Origin: Serinus canaria
Lineage: Eukaryota; Chordata; Aves; Passeriformes; Fringillidae
Direction of reading: 5' to 3'
Length of the DNA stretch: 64,000 nt
Assembly: GCF_022539315.1 (NCBI RefSeq)
Contig: NC_066313.1
Location: 27,007,059-27,071,058, forward strand
Shown: positions 27,793-46,916 of the stretch, piece by piece
Layout of the letters: every line of letters begins with the position of its first letter
Position numbering within the stretch: the first letter of the stretch is position 1
The notes under the pieces: generated by a model
The model's input: only the letters and a program-made list of their open reading frames with translations
Told to the model about the DNA's origin: nothing
Database searches by the model: none
Made by a program: the position numbers and the translations under genes

Positions 27793-29469
27793 GTGTCATT
27801 TTCCTCTGATACTCCTGCAGTTTCTAGCTGTTTTCAGTGGAGGACCTGCCATAGCCAGATATGGTTTCTAGCTATCCTGAAAGTGCCAGGGATTCTCTCT
27901 TGAATGATTCTCTCCAGTCTCCCATCAAACACAAAGAACCTTCTAGCACCCATGGTGTCCTTTAATTGGACATTCTGCAGCTACTTGTTTCAAGAACAAC
28001 TCTTTCTTTTTAGTTAGTTTTGAACGTGTTTCTTTGTGGTGTTGTTTGAGGGCCATCAAATTTGTACTGAAAAAGATAGTAAAAAAATTATTTCCTACCT
28101 AACCTCTAATTTTTATACATGGCTTTATGGTCCCCAATCACATCCTCACTTCAATAACCTTTTCTGTGGACAGAGATGTCTAACCCACTCAGTTGTGCCT
28201 CTTCATTGCCCCTTCTGGTTCCTATGGAAGAAGCAGAATTGCACACACATTTCAAGTTGTGGGAAAGCCATAGGTTTGTGTGGGGGCGTAATGATGTTCT
28301 CCTCAGGAAATTCTAGCATGCAGTTTACTTTCTCAGTGGCTGCTGGATGCCAAGGTGCCAGATCTGCCTCTTCATGGATCTGCCTCTTATATCCAAAGGG
28401 TATCACTTGTGAGTTGCACTGGTCAGCTCAGAGTCTGGATGTCCCTTCCAGCTCTAGCATCCTCCTTTGAGTCTCTGGGCAGCCATCCTGTGATGTCTCT
28501 GAGTAATTTGCTTTGCATTCTTAGCAAAGGGACATCTGTGTATCAAAAGAGGGCTGTGAGGTATTACAGAGACCCTTGGCCCCTAACAGCTCCACAGGTA
28601 AGACGTGCTCAGGTGTTGCAAATATAGAAGATGCTGTACTTCATAAAATAGTGAGTGTGGGGAATGTGATGTGTCCTTCCTCTGGATCATGCATCTGTGG
28701 GCTTCATCCCACTTGCAGAAGGCAGAGCCCAGTGTGGTCTTTTTCCCTGATCCACCACTGGGCTCTGCCAGCCTGTATCTCCGAGAGATCTGGAATCCCT
28801 CCTCTGGGGAGACAGAATGATTCTTCTGGGATTTTTAAGTAAATCTGTTACATACTTAACAGTCATTTTACTGTGCCCTCAGGAATTGTTTTATGATTAA
28901 CATAACCTTCTTTAGTACATCTAACCTTCATTTAGTGAATCAAACTTTATTTTCAGTTGCTTTTGCAAAAATTAATATCTTCTTCTATGCTGTAAATTAA
29001 GCTATTGTTAAATGCATGAATATTTTTATTATTTATTACCTTCCTTTAGCTCTGTTATTTCACTCTGTTAATCATAGTTTCTTTTTAACAGATACATTTT
29101 TATTTGAATGGAGGTTCCAGAACTAGAGTTTTCATACTCAAAATAACATTCTTGCTCCTCATGGTTGTGCAAAATTAAGAAAACAAAACATTAATATAGG
29201 CTTAATAAAATGTAAACTAGCTTTATCTCCTAAGACTGCCAGTGCTCTGCACAGTTATTTTTAGTATTCTTATTTGGCACTCTTTCCTGGAGCGTGAGTG
29301 TTTTAATTTTTATTTATTATTTTACTGCAGAGAAGGAGCACATAGGTAGCCTGACAAGTGAATTTGTCAACAAGTACATATAAGAAGGATTGAAGCTGTT
29401 GCCTCAAGATGAGTCTCTTTTTTGCATGTGAGGTGTTATTTTAGAATCATTTTAGGATATTTTATACAA

Positions 29470-29795
29470 TGATGGGAATGGTGTGGATTGAAAGGGGCCT
29501 TGAACATCATCCAGTTCCACCCCCCCTGCCATGGGCAAGGACACCTTCCACTAGACCAGGTTGCTCCTGGTCCCTTGCATCTTGGCCTTAAACACTTCCA
29601 GGGTTGGGGCATTCTCAGCTTCTCTGGGAAACCTGTTCCTGTGTCTCACCACCCTCATAGAAAAGAGTTTCTTCCTTATAGTCAATTTAAACCTGCCCTC
29701 TTTCAGCTTAAAACCATTGCCCCTTGTCCTGTAATTGCGTGCCCTGGTAAAAATTGTCTCTCTACCTTTCTTATTAGCCACCTTTACATGCTTAG
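29470..29795 (-). mobile_element. CR1 LINE, truncated, antisense
   Basis: Reverse-oriented CR1 landmarks are visible: CATCCAGTTCCACCCCCC, CCATGGGCAAGGACACCTTCC, CTTCCAGGGTTGGGGCATTC, GAAACCTGTTCC and AGAGTTTCTTCCTTATAG. It abuts a second CR1 copy of a different subfamily directly on its right side, so the two may be nested or inserted in tandem. Confidence 0.9.
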
Positions 29796-29796
29796 A

Positions 29797-30830
29797 ATCT
29801 CAGAATCACAGAATCATTAAGGTTGGAAAAGACTTCCAAGATCATCAAGTCTAACTGTTGACCAAACATTACCTTGTCAACTAAGCCAGAGCACTGAGTG
29901 CCATGTCTGGTCATTTCTTGAACACTTCCCAGGATGGTGATTCCACTGTTGCCCTGGGCAGCCCATTCCAAGGCTTCACCACCCTTTCAGTGAAGAAATT
30001 CTTCCTGATGCCCATCCTGAACCTCTCCTGGCACAGCTTGAGACCATTTCCTCTCATCCCATTACTTGTTGACTGGGAGAAGAGGCCGATCCCCACCTGG
30101 CTACACCCTCCTTTCAGGGAATTGTACCAGGTCCCTGTCCTTCCTCTGCTGGGGACCCCAGAGCTGGATGCAGCACTCCAGCTGGGGTCTTGCCAGAGCA
30201 GAGCAAAGGGGCAGAATTCCCTCCCTCACCCTGCTGCCACTGCTGGCTTTGATGCAGCTTAGGACATGTTTGGCCTTCTGGGCTGCAAGTGCACATTGTT
30301 AGCTCACGCCCAATTTTTTGTTCACCTGTATCGCAAGATTTTTGCCACAGAGCTGCTCCCAGCCTCTTCATTCCCCAGCCTGTACTGCTCCTGGTGATTG
30401 CCTTGACCCATGTTCAGGACCTGCACTTCACCTTGTTGAGTTTCATGAGTGTCACATGGTTCCACTCCTCAATCCTGTCAAGGTCCCTCTGGATGGCATC
30501 TCTTCACTTTAGCCTATCAACCACTTGACTTGGTGTCATCTGCCCCTTGCAGAGAGTGCACTCAATCCCACCATCTGTGTCATTGATGAAGATATTAAAC
30601 AGTATTGGTCCCAGATCCTTGGGGGACACCACTGGTTCAAGGTTTCCAGTTTGACATTGAACCGTTGACTGTAACTCTTTGGATGGAGCATCCATCCAGT
30701 TATCAAATATCATGGAGACCGGCTTGGCCACTATGTCAGCCCTCAAGACCCTGGGAAGCATCTCATTGGGTCCCATGGACTTGCTCAGTTTCCTCAGGTG
30801 GGCTCAAACCTGACTTCTTATGATAGGATT
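29797..30830 (-). mobile_element. CR1 LINE with remnant of ORF2 reverse transcriptase, antisense
   Basis: The left end reads as a reversed CR1 terminus (AATCACAGAATCATTAAGGT...). Moving right come the CR1 3' UTR blocks, and then, on the minus strand, two pieces of the ORF2 reverse transcriptase: MGPNEMLPRVLR...AKPVSMIFDN and LGPILFNIFINDTDGGIECT. The RT core that should separate them, including the palm segment before the LGP motif, is missing, so the copy has an internal deletion as well as a 5' truncation and is dead. It is the longest CR1 fragment in ATN1 intron 1. Confidence 0.88.
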
Positions 30831-32500
30831 GTGAATCAGCTCTTAGATAGAAAGATGTAAATTGAGAGAGTCCGTTCAGCTTGTGTATTAAAAGTGTGTG
30901 TGATTCGCCCTCTGGCACAGTGGAGTTTCTGAAAGCATACATTTGCATTTATTGTTAATATTTATTTAAACACATCACATAGTGACCCATTCTGTGTGGA
31001 GAGTGTCTCCTTTCATCCGACAATTCTGTGCCATTATATTTTGAAGACAGAAGAATCCAGTGAAATTCCAGTACACTGCCAGTATGAAATCAATGTCTTT
31101 ATAGAAAATAACAAAAATTGACAGCTGTCACTATTTTCATACTGGATTTATATTTTGACTTCTTGAGCAGCAGTCAGAGTTTGCACTTGTGTTGTAGGTG
31201 TTTCTGTCTGAGTTTGCCACATAACACTGTGCTGCCAAACCTCGCTGGCAGGGCAGGTCTCAGCCCTTCCTGCCTGTGTCTGATGGCTGCTGGTGGTTGG
31301 ATGTACCTGTCCCAGCCCTTGTGGAGGGGTCTGCAGAGGACTGGGAGGTGTGTGCTCTGATCCTGGGGTCTCTCTGTGCAGTGACCTGCATGAGAGTGAC
31401 CTGCAGGAGTCCTGTTCCTTGATTAATTCACTTCCCAGCCTGAGTTCACAGCCCCTGCATCCACCCAGTGTTGTAGTTACTTTGTAGGAGACAGCCTTTG
31501 TTTGAAAACTACCTTTCATTTGTAAACCTTTGTGTATGTATTCTTAACAAGATTTACTGAATATAGAAGATTTGCCAGTCATGGCAGTATTCACACCCAG
31601 GATAATATTAGCCACAAATGTTTGCCATCTTGGTATTCAACCATTTTGGCATCCTAATCCCTTTGCTCGCAGAGTCATTTTCCCTTTTACAGTAATGTCA
31701 TGTTCCAGGTATGTATCAAAAGACAGTGACATGCAGCCTCAACCCTGATCTGTTTTCTCATTGCTGTCCAACACTGAACATGGTGCCCTTCCTCTTCCTT
31801 CCTTCTCTTTCTCCATCATGCCCTATAGTGAAATGCCAGAGTTCAAGCATGAAATCAGGTAATTAGCCCTTGGGAAATGCTGTACTTCGGGTTGTCTGAT
31901 TGTAGTATCTAGGACAAAACTTAATGTTTTCAAGATTGTACACAATTGTTAAAACCGATTACATTTCTGGAAAATTTCCCTTCATTTTACAAAATGAGGG
32001 AGATTGAGACAGGAGTTAAAAATATTTGGGACCATCATTCATTGGAGTCATATTTATATATACATACTGCTATTCTTCTTAGTGATCTTACCCATCAAGA
32101 GGGATCCATCAGTTAACATTCCAGCTTATTTTCAGGACACTTTTCAGCATCTGCAGTGTGTTAAAAAGCAGCTGTGTTCGTTTTGCCACCCTGGTTCCTT
32201 CCCTCCAGTGCTAGTCCATCTCTTTGTAGAAGTGGGAAGAGAAAAAACAGGATGGGAACAGAGAGCTATTGAATTGCAGAGAAGCAGACTCAGTTTAATT
32301 CTCACATCTGACTTCTGAATCCCTGCCTTTGCATACTAAATACCTTGGATTTCATGTAGGATTTTGGATGTGATTCCTACATTTCAGAAAATGACTTAAA
32401 GAGTAGTCACTGTGTACAAATGAAGAAAACAAGAGGTTTGCTCTTCAGAACATCTGTACTTAGGCTAAAGCAGTTGTTCCACTGACACCTTACTCCAAAC

Positions 32501-32540
32501 TTCCATGGACTAGCATCTACTTGCATGGACTAGCATCTAG
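32501..32540. repeat. Short direct repeat
   Basis: The 16-mer CATGGACTAGCATCTA occurs twice within about 40 bp, separated by four bases. It is probably a replication-slippage duplication, in ATN1 intron 1. Confidence 0.8.
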
Positions 32541-35500
32541 TGGAAGCTGGCTTTGTCTATAGTAAATAAACCATAAAGGGGATAATGTTAGCTCTTTTTC
32601 TTAAATAACACTGATGCTGGGAGCCCTCATCTCTCCCTTCTGCAGCCGCTGGCCTCAGAGAGAGCTAGCTGGACCTTAGCTGGCCTTTGATCTTCTCAAG
32701 CAGGCTGGAGCCCTGGACTTGGGCTGTGCATCCTGGGGCTTGCTCTGCCATTGAGCACCTGCTGAAGTGTCCAAACCCTGCATGGCTCTGGCAGCATCTC
32801 CCTGTCTTCCTGGTCTCAGTGGAAACGGGCTCCTGGCTGCTGGACACATGCTGGGTGTAGCCCTGCCTGCAGTACAAGCGTGTGCAGTGCTTTGGTTTGT
32901 CATTTACACTTCTGGCCAAGCCCTCAAACACCACCCCAGAAACTTGGTTCCCATTTCCTCTGCTTCTGTTGCCGTCTAGGAAAGTTTATTTCCTCAAAGC
33001 CACAGCCTGCCACAGTAAATGCTCTCCTGAGCCAAGGACAAACATTCAGCCTGCTTTCTAAGAGGTAAAACCTTAGTGTTTCTCATTTGAGATGGACTTG
33101 TTTCCAGTTTGGTAACCTGGGAGAATTGCTCCACATGACAGCCTGGGAAGGACAGAACCTATCTGTGTCCTTCAACAAAAGAGGAGCTGGACCTTCTAAG
33201 CTTCTGGCTGGTGGTGCAGGACAGTCCAGGCTTTGGGAAGGAGAATTAATTGGAGCTGAGGAGGAGGAGGAGCAGGATCCATTTTGAATGCCATGTGGGG
33301 GATGCCTGTTGGAGTGTGTGTTGCTCGCAGGAGACTTCACCAGGGCTCACAGGAGAATATGGAGGGGTTTGGGCAATAAGCCAAGCCAAGCTGGGTTGTA
33401 TGAAATGCAAACAGAAAATTGCAATTTGCAATGCCTCATAACTCAGTTGAACCTGTGAAGGGCTTCACAGGGCCAGGGAAAGGTTAACCCTTCCACAGTT
33501 AGGCGTGTCACGTCTCACCTCCTAAGCAAAACCATGGAGCCCTAAGAACCCGTCAGAGACATTTGCAGGCGTCTTCACTGATGGGAATGGTTAAGTTAGC
33601 TTGCTAATTGTAAAGGCTCACATTGCAGGCTTTTATTTCATAGATGTTAAAATTAGAAGGTGGATTTGTGATCCTCTCATCTGGCTGTAACAGTGGCAAT
33701 GCTGCTATACTAATAATGTGTGCGTCAATTCTCTTACATATTTTAGTAAAGTCTTCCCTTTCTAAGTGACAGAAACTTCTGCCTCAGTCAGTGGTTGATT
33801 ATCTCTTGAAATACCACTGTTTCTGGCTTTGTTTCTTACTGCATATTCAGTGGTTGGAGTAAGTACGGAGTGGGCATCCCTTTGAAAAAGGGAAGTTTCA
33901 GTGTGGTTGGCTGCATGTTATTTCCCTGCTGACTGACTTCTCTGGGAAGAAGATGGTAATTGTCATTCCACAGTTGCTGGAAAGCTGAAGCGAGACCTGT
34001 GTGCTGCATTATCACTCTGGCTTCTTTGGTGTGGGAGGCGTGGGTGGTATCCCTGTGGAATGCAGGGAGCAGTGACATTGGTAGCCTGCTGTTGCTGCTG
34101 CTGTGCCTTCAGAGCTGAGCTAATGCTTGCAGGTTGCCACCATGGTGTGAGTCAAAGTGTAGTTAAATTAGGATCACCTTAGGTATGACAATTGTATGTT
34201 TCGCATAAGAAGCGTTCTGGATGCTTATCTAGAATAACATCAGTGTAACTGGCTGAATTAGCAACCAGAGGCCAAAGCGTGACAGAAATATGAGCCTGTA
34301 AAACAAGTCAGTGGGTGGGGATTGGGAGTGGGCTCTGCCTCCATTAGGTCAGTTACAAACCACCATCAGCTATTTTCCTATTAAAGAAGAGGTCTCAGTT
34401 AATGAATTGATGTGTGTGGGAATTAATGCTGGATGAGTCCCCTTGGGGCTCTCGTGATGAAGGTCAAATAAAATATTAATGGAATTAAAACAAACAATCC
34501 CCTGATTTTCCTAAGTACCTTCCGGATGGGTTTCTGTAAGCACTGGTCAGGGAAGATGTGGAGCCCCAGGAGAGACAGGCCAGTGTCATTACTCCCGTTT
34601 CATGGTCAGGCAGATGAAGACAGTGGAAAGCAGTGACCCTGGGGCCACACAGTCCAGCAACAGGGCTGCACAGGATGTCTGAAAGTTCTCCTGTCAGGTG
34701 CTATGTTCTGATCCCTCTTTTCAGCTCCCGTCTCAGAGAAACGGAAGTCATCCAGATTGCTCCTGCACTGCTTGGCTGGAAGGTGATTTTTCCAGGTGTG
34801 GGATGGTCTTCAGGAGCCCCAAATCTATAGGCTTCTTATTCACAGAATTCCTCTGTGCTTTCAGATGAGAAAATAAAACTCAGTAATTATGGCTTTTTTC
34901 TGCTGATGCCTCTTCCACAGGACACATTCCTTGTCTTTCAGATTGTCCATTCCAGAGGCTGAGTATAGCAACTCAGATGACAGGCTTGGGAAGGATAAAG
35001 TCCTTTTGGTTATGTGTGTGCAGTGCAGAGCAGTGCAAAAGGTCTTTATCTTGCTGGATTCAAACAAGCTAACTTCAGGAGCAGTATCCCTGAATAATTT
35101 CCTCCAGTTCCCAGGCTAACACAAACATGGTACTTTCATACTCCAGAGTAGGAACTGTGTGATACAACAGGGTGTTAAATATCTACAGTAAAATGCTTTT
35201 GGACATGGCACAAAGCTGTAAATTGTTTTGAGGGATCTCAGAAATCTTCCCGCTGCTGCAAAGTGTAAGGATGTACTCTGCATCCCTGGGTGTGACTCGG
35301 TCTGGTACACTGAGAATAATCTGGTGGTGAGGAGGAGGAGACCCTGGCAGGCACGCCAGGCTAAACAGAGCTGGTGATGGTGTCGTGCAAAAGCAGAGCT
35401 CACTGTGTTTCCTCGCACCTATTTGTGTACCTTGGGCATGGAACAGCCTGAGCAAGACTTGTCACATTTTCTGCATAACGTGGTACTGCATGAGTGCTTG

Positions 35501-35819
35501 TGAATGTGCTCCAGAGAGGGCAGGGCTGTACAGTGCCCTTCAGTAAAGGCCACTTTGCTGAATGACAAATGACACAGGGCTAGCAAATGGCAGCACGTGG
35601 CCAGGTAAGGGTGGTGTAACTTTCTTTGCACTGACAACAAGTGCACTAACAAAGTCAGAAGAATTGTAACTAGGAACATCTTAAAACACTTTCCTGTTAT
35701 TTTTTTCCCAAGGAAAGGAAAATACTAAAATTATTTCAGAAGACAGATAACATCCTGATAACTGTTTCTTCTTGCATCCTCCAAAGCAGCGTTATTGGCC
35801 CCAAAAGATAGAATTAGAT

Positions 35820-36066
35820 AATCACAGAATGGCTTGGATTAAGAGGAGCCTTAAAGGTCATATGCTTCCAACACCCCTGCCATGCACAGGGACATCTTCC
35901 ACAAGACCAGGGTATTCAAAACCCCATCCAGCCTGGCCTTGAACACTGCCAGGGTTGGGGGGGTCCATGAGGCAACCTGTTCCAGTACCTCATCACCCTC
36001 AGAGTAAAAGAATTTCTTCCTAATATCTAATTTAAATTTGCCCTTTTTCAGTTTGAAGCCGTTAAA
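35820..36066 (-). mobile_element. CR1 LINE, truncated, antisense
   Basis: A reversed CR1 3' end starts with AATCACAGAATGGCTTGGAT and continues through CTGCCATGCACAGGGACATC, GGCCTTGAACACTGCCAGGG and AAGAATTTCTTCCTAATATC. It lies in ATN1 intron 1 only about 235 bp before the acceptor of the first coding exon. Confidence 0.9.
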
Positions 36067-36301
36067 AATGAATACCTTGCCTCGTGCACATATCACTCCT
36101 AGAAATTGGAAATCGGATATGGCAGTAGGCAAATCTTTTCCCATACTGATGGGAGAGTTTATGGCATTCTTGGTAAATAGACCCGAGTCTCTAAATAAGG
36201 AAACAATATTAATTTTGTCATATTTCTATAGCAAACCACGAAAGGGTGTTCTATAGTCCACTCAGTCTTTCTCCCCCCTCATCTGCTTGTCTGCCTTTCA
36301 G

Positions 36302-36461
36302 GATCCAGTGGGATCTCAGTGTCTGGCTGGTGTAATCCCCTCTTCCAAAAGAGCTGCCCATCTCCATCTCCTCGGAAACGGCTGAAGGGGTTGTGGAGTC
36401 ATAAAAATTTATGTTTTCATCAAACCGGGCCAAGGAGAATGGGGGTCCCACACCCAAAAGA
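36302..36461 (+). other. ATN1: 5' UTR part of ATN1 first coding exon
   Basis: A strong acceptor (TCTGCCTTTCAG) ends at 36301 and the exon runs to the donor at 36489. The 160 bases before the main ATG are 5' UTR. They contain an in-frame ATG at 36411-36413, preceded by an in-frame TAA at 36402-36404, which would add 17 residues to the protein if used. Confidence 0.75.
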
Positions 36462-44404
<7,943 letters not shown>

Positions 44405-45416
44405 ATGGACTTCTACTGTCAGTGTGACATCATCATGTCTTTCTCTCAAGAGGAGCAATCAATCAACCAAATCCTGGGGGAGGGGAAGCTGCAAAATGAC
44501 ACATCCTGATCCCACCATGCAGTAGAGTACAAGAGAAGATGACAAAAAGTATGGGATGGCATCCTGGGAAAAGAGGAGAGAAGATGGGGAGGGACTGAAA
44601 CACCACTAAAGGACCTGAAGCGATTGGTATGTGATTTCAGCTGAGCTCTGAAGAGAAGAGAATCAGCATTGCACAGAGCTCAGAAATACAAAGACTGACA
44701 TGAGTTCAGGGTGGCAGGAGCTCCATCCTTGGTTTTGGGGGAACAGTTGCATTAAGTAAAAAGCGCAGAGCATTGCAGGACTTCATGTACAGGATGCTCC
44801 TACCTTTTCTGCTTCTGCAAGGAGGAGGTGCAGCCAAGAAATAACTGCAAACACACAAGAGCCTTCTTTCAAGATTCCTCCTCAACACCCCACCCCTCTT
44901 TAAGTGTAAGATACTGCTTAGCGATACAGAAAAGCAACGTGGAACTTTTTCAGATTAGCCAGAGCAGCTTCCCATTCTCCCAACATCCCTTCAGATGCAA
45001 ACAAAGTGTTCCAGGTCCCTTGCTGAGCGGCCTCTCCTGCCTGCGGAGAGTCCAGTCCCAGCCATCGGGGTGCAAAGCGCTGCAGGACTGTTTGCAGGAC
45101 GGGGGCTGTGCTTTTCCCAGGTGATGGGAAGGGGCACGGCCATGAGGTGCAAAGCACCACCTGACTGTGTTTGGAGACTGCCATCAGCGCCGTGACCCCT
45201 CTGAGCCCCGTGGTGTGAGCTGGCGTGGCCGGTGACACTGCGTCCTGGGACTGTCTGTAAGATGGTGGCTGCCCCTTTCCCCTCACCCCTCCTAATTGAT
45301 GTACTTTAACTCATGCACATCCTATTAGACGTGGCAGTTTTATGTAGCAACTTGTGACTCCCTTGCCCCCGCGTGCGTGTTCTGATTTCACAGTTGTATC
45401 TCTCGATTGGTCCCCC

Positions 45417-45434
45417 ATATATATATATATATAT
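45417..45434. repeat. (TA)n microsatellite
   Basis: About nine uninterrupted TA units lie shortly before the candidate ATN1 poly(A) signal. A related but broken TATATA/AAATATA stretch follows at about 45550-45573. Confidence 0.85.
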
Positions 45435-45444
45435 TTACTTAACC

Positions 45445-45450
45445 ATTAAA
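45445..45450 (+). terminator. ATN1: Candidate ATN1 polyadenylation signal ATTAAA
   Basis: This is a common AATAAA variant about 1.04 kb after the ATN1 stop codon, just past the (TA)n block. No canonical AATAAA is seen between the stop codon and this point. The site is inferred. Confidence 0.45.
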
Positions 45451-45818
45451 GGAAAACACAACCAACAACCCAGCTATGGAAAAGAAAAAAAAACAACCAC
45501 CCAAACGATGTTCCCCACGCACTCCCGAGCCCTGACACACATTCTAATAATTTATATATATAAATATATATATGAAGCTCTTAAAAAAGGAAAAAAAAAA
45601 AGACAAAAAAACCCTTTCAGAAACGGGACTCTGGTGTGTTCATTTCTTTTCAGTGGGGCCGGGGGGGGGGGGAAGGGCAGGAACACTCGCGGTGAAAAGT
45701 GGGAGAAGCTGGAAGTGGGCACCGCCTCGGGAAAGGCGTGCGGGAGCTGCCGGGCAGGAGCCCTGCCACGGCGGGGAGAGGCGGGGCGAGCGCACCGCGG
45801 ACCAATGAGAAGCGAGAA

Positions 45819-45826
45819 ATCTGCAT
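45819..45826 (+). promoter_or_regulatory. Octamer-like DSE element of U7 snRNA
   Basis: ATCTGCAT differs at one base from the OCT1 octamer ATTTGCAT and lies about 195 bp before the U7 start, the normal place of an snRNA distal sequence element. OCT1 binding is inferred. Confidence 0.5.
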
Positions 45827-45960
45827 ACGGTCCGGGCGGCACGGCGTGGCCCATTTGGCGGCGCCGGAGACCGTCGCTATCGGCTTTGAGCGGAGCAGGC
45901 GGGCAGCACCTGGCCGGGGACCCGCGGGGCAGACAGCCCAGGAGAAGAACGGCACTCGCC

Positions 45961-45980
45961 CTCACCTTGGGTGGGTCGGC
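45961..45980 (+). promoter_or_regulatory. Proximal sequence element (PSE) of U7 snRNA
   Basis: CTCACCTTGGGTGGGTCGGC begins with the YTCACCNT core of the SNAPc-binding PSE and lies 54 bp upstream of the U7 start, the expected spacing. No TATA box follows, consistent with an RNA polymerase II type snRNA gene. Confidence 0.75.
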
Positions 45981-46014
45981 CCGGAGGGGCTGCTCGCCCG
46001 CGGATAGAGCCGGG

Positions 46015-46077
46015 CAGTGATTTCAGCTCTTTTAGAATTTGTCCAGCAGGTTTCCCGCTCTCGCGGGAAGCCGCTCC
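46015..46077 (+). ncRNA. RNU7-1: U7 small nuclear RNA gene
   Basis: The RNA shows all three hallmarks of U7. The 5' part contains CAGCTCTTTTAG, which pairs with the purine-rich downstream element of replication-dependent histone pre-mRNAs. At 46036-46046 is AATTTGTCCAG, the special U7 Sm site (mammals AAUUUGUCUAG), which binds the Lsm10/Lsm11 ring. A 3' hairpin follows: 10-bp stem 46049-46058 with 46063-46072 (one G-U pair), loop TCTC. U7 snRNP directs 3'-end cleavage of histone mRNAs in the nucleus. The PSE lies 54 bp upstream, and a 3'-box-like GTGCAATGGTAGA lies about 10 bp downstream (46088-46099). In human, RNU7-1 also sits beside C12orf57. All promoter parts are intact, so this is probably a functional gene rather than one of the many U7 pseudogenes. 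Ends are accurate to a few bases. Confidence 0.93.
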
Positions 46078-46085
46078 CATAGGCC

Positions 46086-46100
46086 GGTGCAATGGTAGAA
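46086..46100 (+). terminator. snRNA 3' box of the U7 gene
   Basis: GGTGCAATGGTAGAA is a moderate match to the GTTTN0-3AAARNNAGA 3'-end formation signal of pol II snRNA genes, about 10 bp beyond the RNA end, where it is expected. Integrator-dependent processing is inferred. Confidence 0.5.
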
Positions 46101-46195
46101 TGGGGCGGGGAGGCGCAGGCGCGCTCGGGGCGGGTCGGGCTGGAGCCGCTGTCCGTCTCTGTGGGGCCGCTGCTGCGGTCGCCCCGCCACGCCCC

Positions 46196-46765
46196 ATGGC
46201 GGCCTCCGCGCAGCCCTCGGCGCCGCCGGCGTTGAGCGCGGAGCAGGCGAAGGGTGAGTGCGGGCGGTTCCGTGTCCCGGGCGGGCCGGCGGCGGAGTGC
46301 CCGTGTCGCGCGGCTGGATGCGGGAGGCCGGCGGGCGGCTGAGTCCCCGTGTCCCACAGCGGTGCTGGCGGAGGTGATCAAGGCGTTCGGGGCGCCCGAG
46401 AACGCGCAGCGCATGGAGGAGGCTCGGGACAACGCCTGCAACGACATGGGCAAGATGCTGCAGTTCCTCCTGCCCGTGGCCACCCAGATCCAGCAGGACG
46501 TGATCAAGGCCTACGGCTTCAGCAGCGACGGCGAAGGTGGGTTGTTCCCCCGCCGGGTGGGATGCTCCGGGCCCGCCGGGGCAGCGGGGCGTCCCGCCCA
46601 CCCCCTTCCCTTGCAGGCGTCCTGAAATTCGCCCGGCTGATCAAGTCCTACGAGTCGCAGGACCCGGAGATCGCCAGCATGTCCGGCAAGCTCAAGGCCA
46701 TGTTCCTGCCGCCCATGACCCTGCCGCCGCACGGGGCCGGCACCGGCGGAGTTGCTGCCTCCTGA
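46196..46765 (+). CDS. C12orf57: C12orf57 (GRCC10/camello-linked small protein), three exons
   Basis: Coding exons are 46196-46253, 46360-46536 and 46617-46765, encoding 127 aa (human 126). Start is at CCCCATGG. Typical family segments are ALSAEQAK, VLAEVIKAFGAPENA, ARDNACNDMGKMLQF, PVATQIQQDVIKAYGF, GVLKFARLIKSYESQDPEIA and FLPPMTLPPHG. The protein is small, soluble and largely helical, with no signal peptide or membrane segment. Human mutations cause Temtamy syndrome (colobomatous microphthalmia, corpus callosum defects), but the molecular role is unknown. Introns are only 80-106 bp. Neighbours U7 and PTPN6 match the human arrangement. Confidence 0.96.
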
Positions 46766-46910
46766 GCCCGCGGAGTTATCCCGGTGCTCCGGCTGGTGCC
46801 CTGCTTCCGAGGTGCAGGTCCTGTCAGCCCTGGGAATGGGGCATTGAACAAGGGAGACGCGGTCCTGGAAGGAATGGGATGCTTCGTGCCCGCTCATGTG
46901 TCTGCTCGTG

Positions 46911-46916
46911 AATAAA
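46911..46916 (+). terminator. C12orf57: C12orf57 polyadenylation signal AATAAA
   Basis: A canonical AATAAA lies about 145 bp after the C12orf57 stop codon, followed by a GTGTGTTG-type GU-rich element. The mRNA probably ends at about 46930-46940. Confidence 0.8.

Larger units (their letters stand above)
22369..36301 (+). other. ATN1: ATN1 intron 1 (13.9 kb), repeat-bearing
   Basis: Between the CpG island and the first coding exon no coding exon or RNA gene is recognisable. The first 1.5 kb is CpG-rich shore. The remainder is AT-richer and holds several CR1 fragments, an AT microsatellite near 26.4 kb, an AATAA-type repeat near 26.86 kb and a pentanucleotide repeat near 27.76 kb, listed separately. 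The stretches 31-35.8 kb and 24.9-26.3 kb show nothing I can name. The intron boundary at 22369 depends on the candidate exon 1. Confidence 0.5.
44405..45470 (+). other. ATN1: ATN1 3' UTR
   Basis: Sequence after the ATN1 stop codon, up to just beyond an ATTAAA at 45445-45450, is the likely 3' UTR, about 1 kb. It ends in a (TA)n block at about 45417-45434. The region 45470-45620 is A-rich with a second AT run and may include an alternative 3' end. No gene is seen in it. Confidence 0.55.
45640..46195 (+). promoter_or_regulatory. CpG island shared by U7 snRNA and C12orf57
   Basis: A compact CpG-rich block with a CCAAT box (ACCAATGAGA at 45801-45810) covers the space between ATN1 and C12orf57. 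It contains the U7 snRNA promoter and RNA, and the C12orf57 5' UTR starts within or just after it. C12orf57 transcription probably starts between about 46085 and 46190. Confidence 0.7.
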
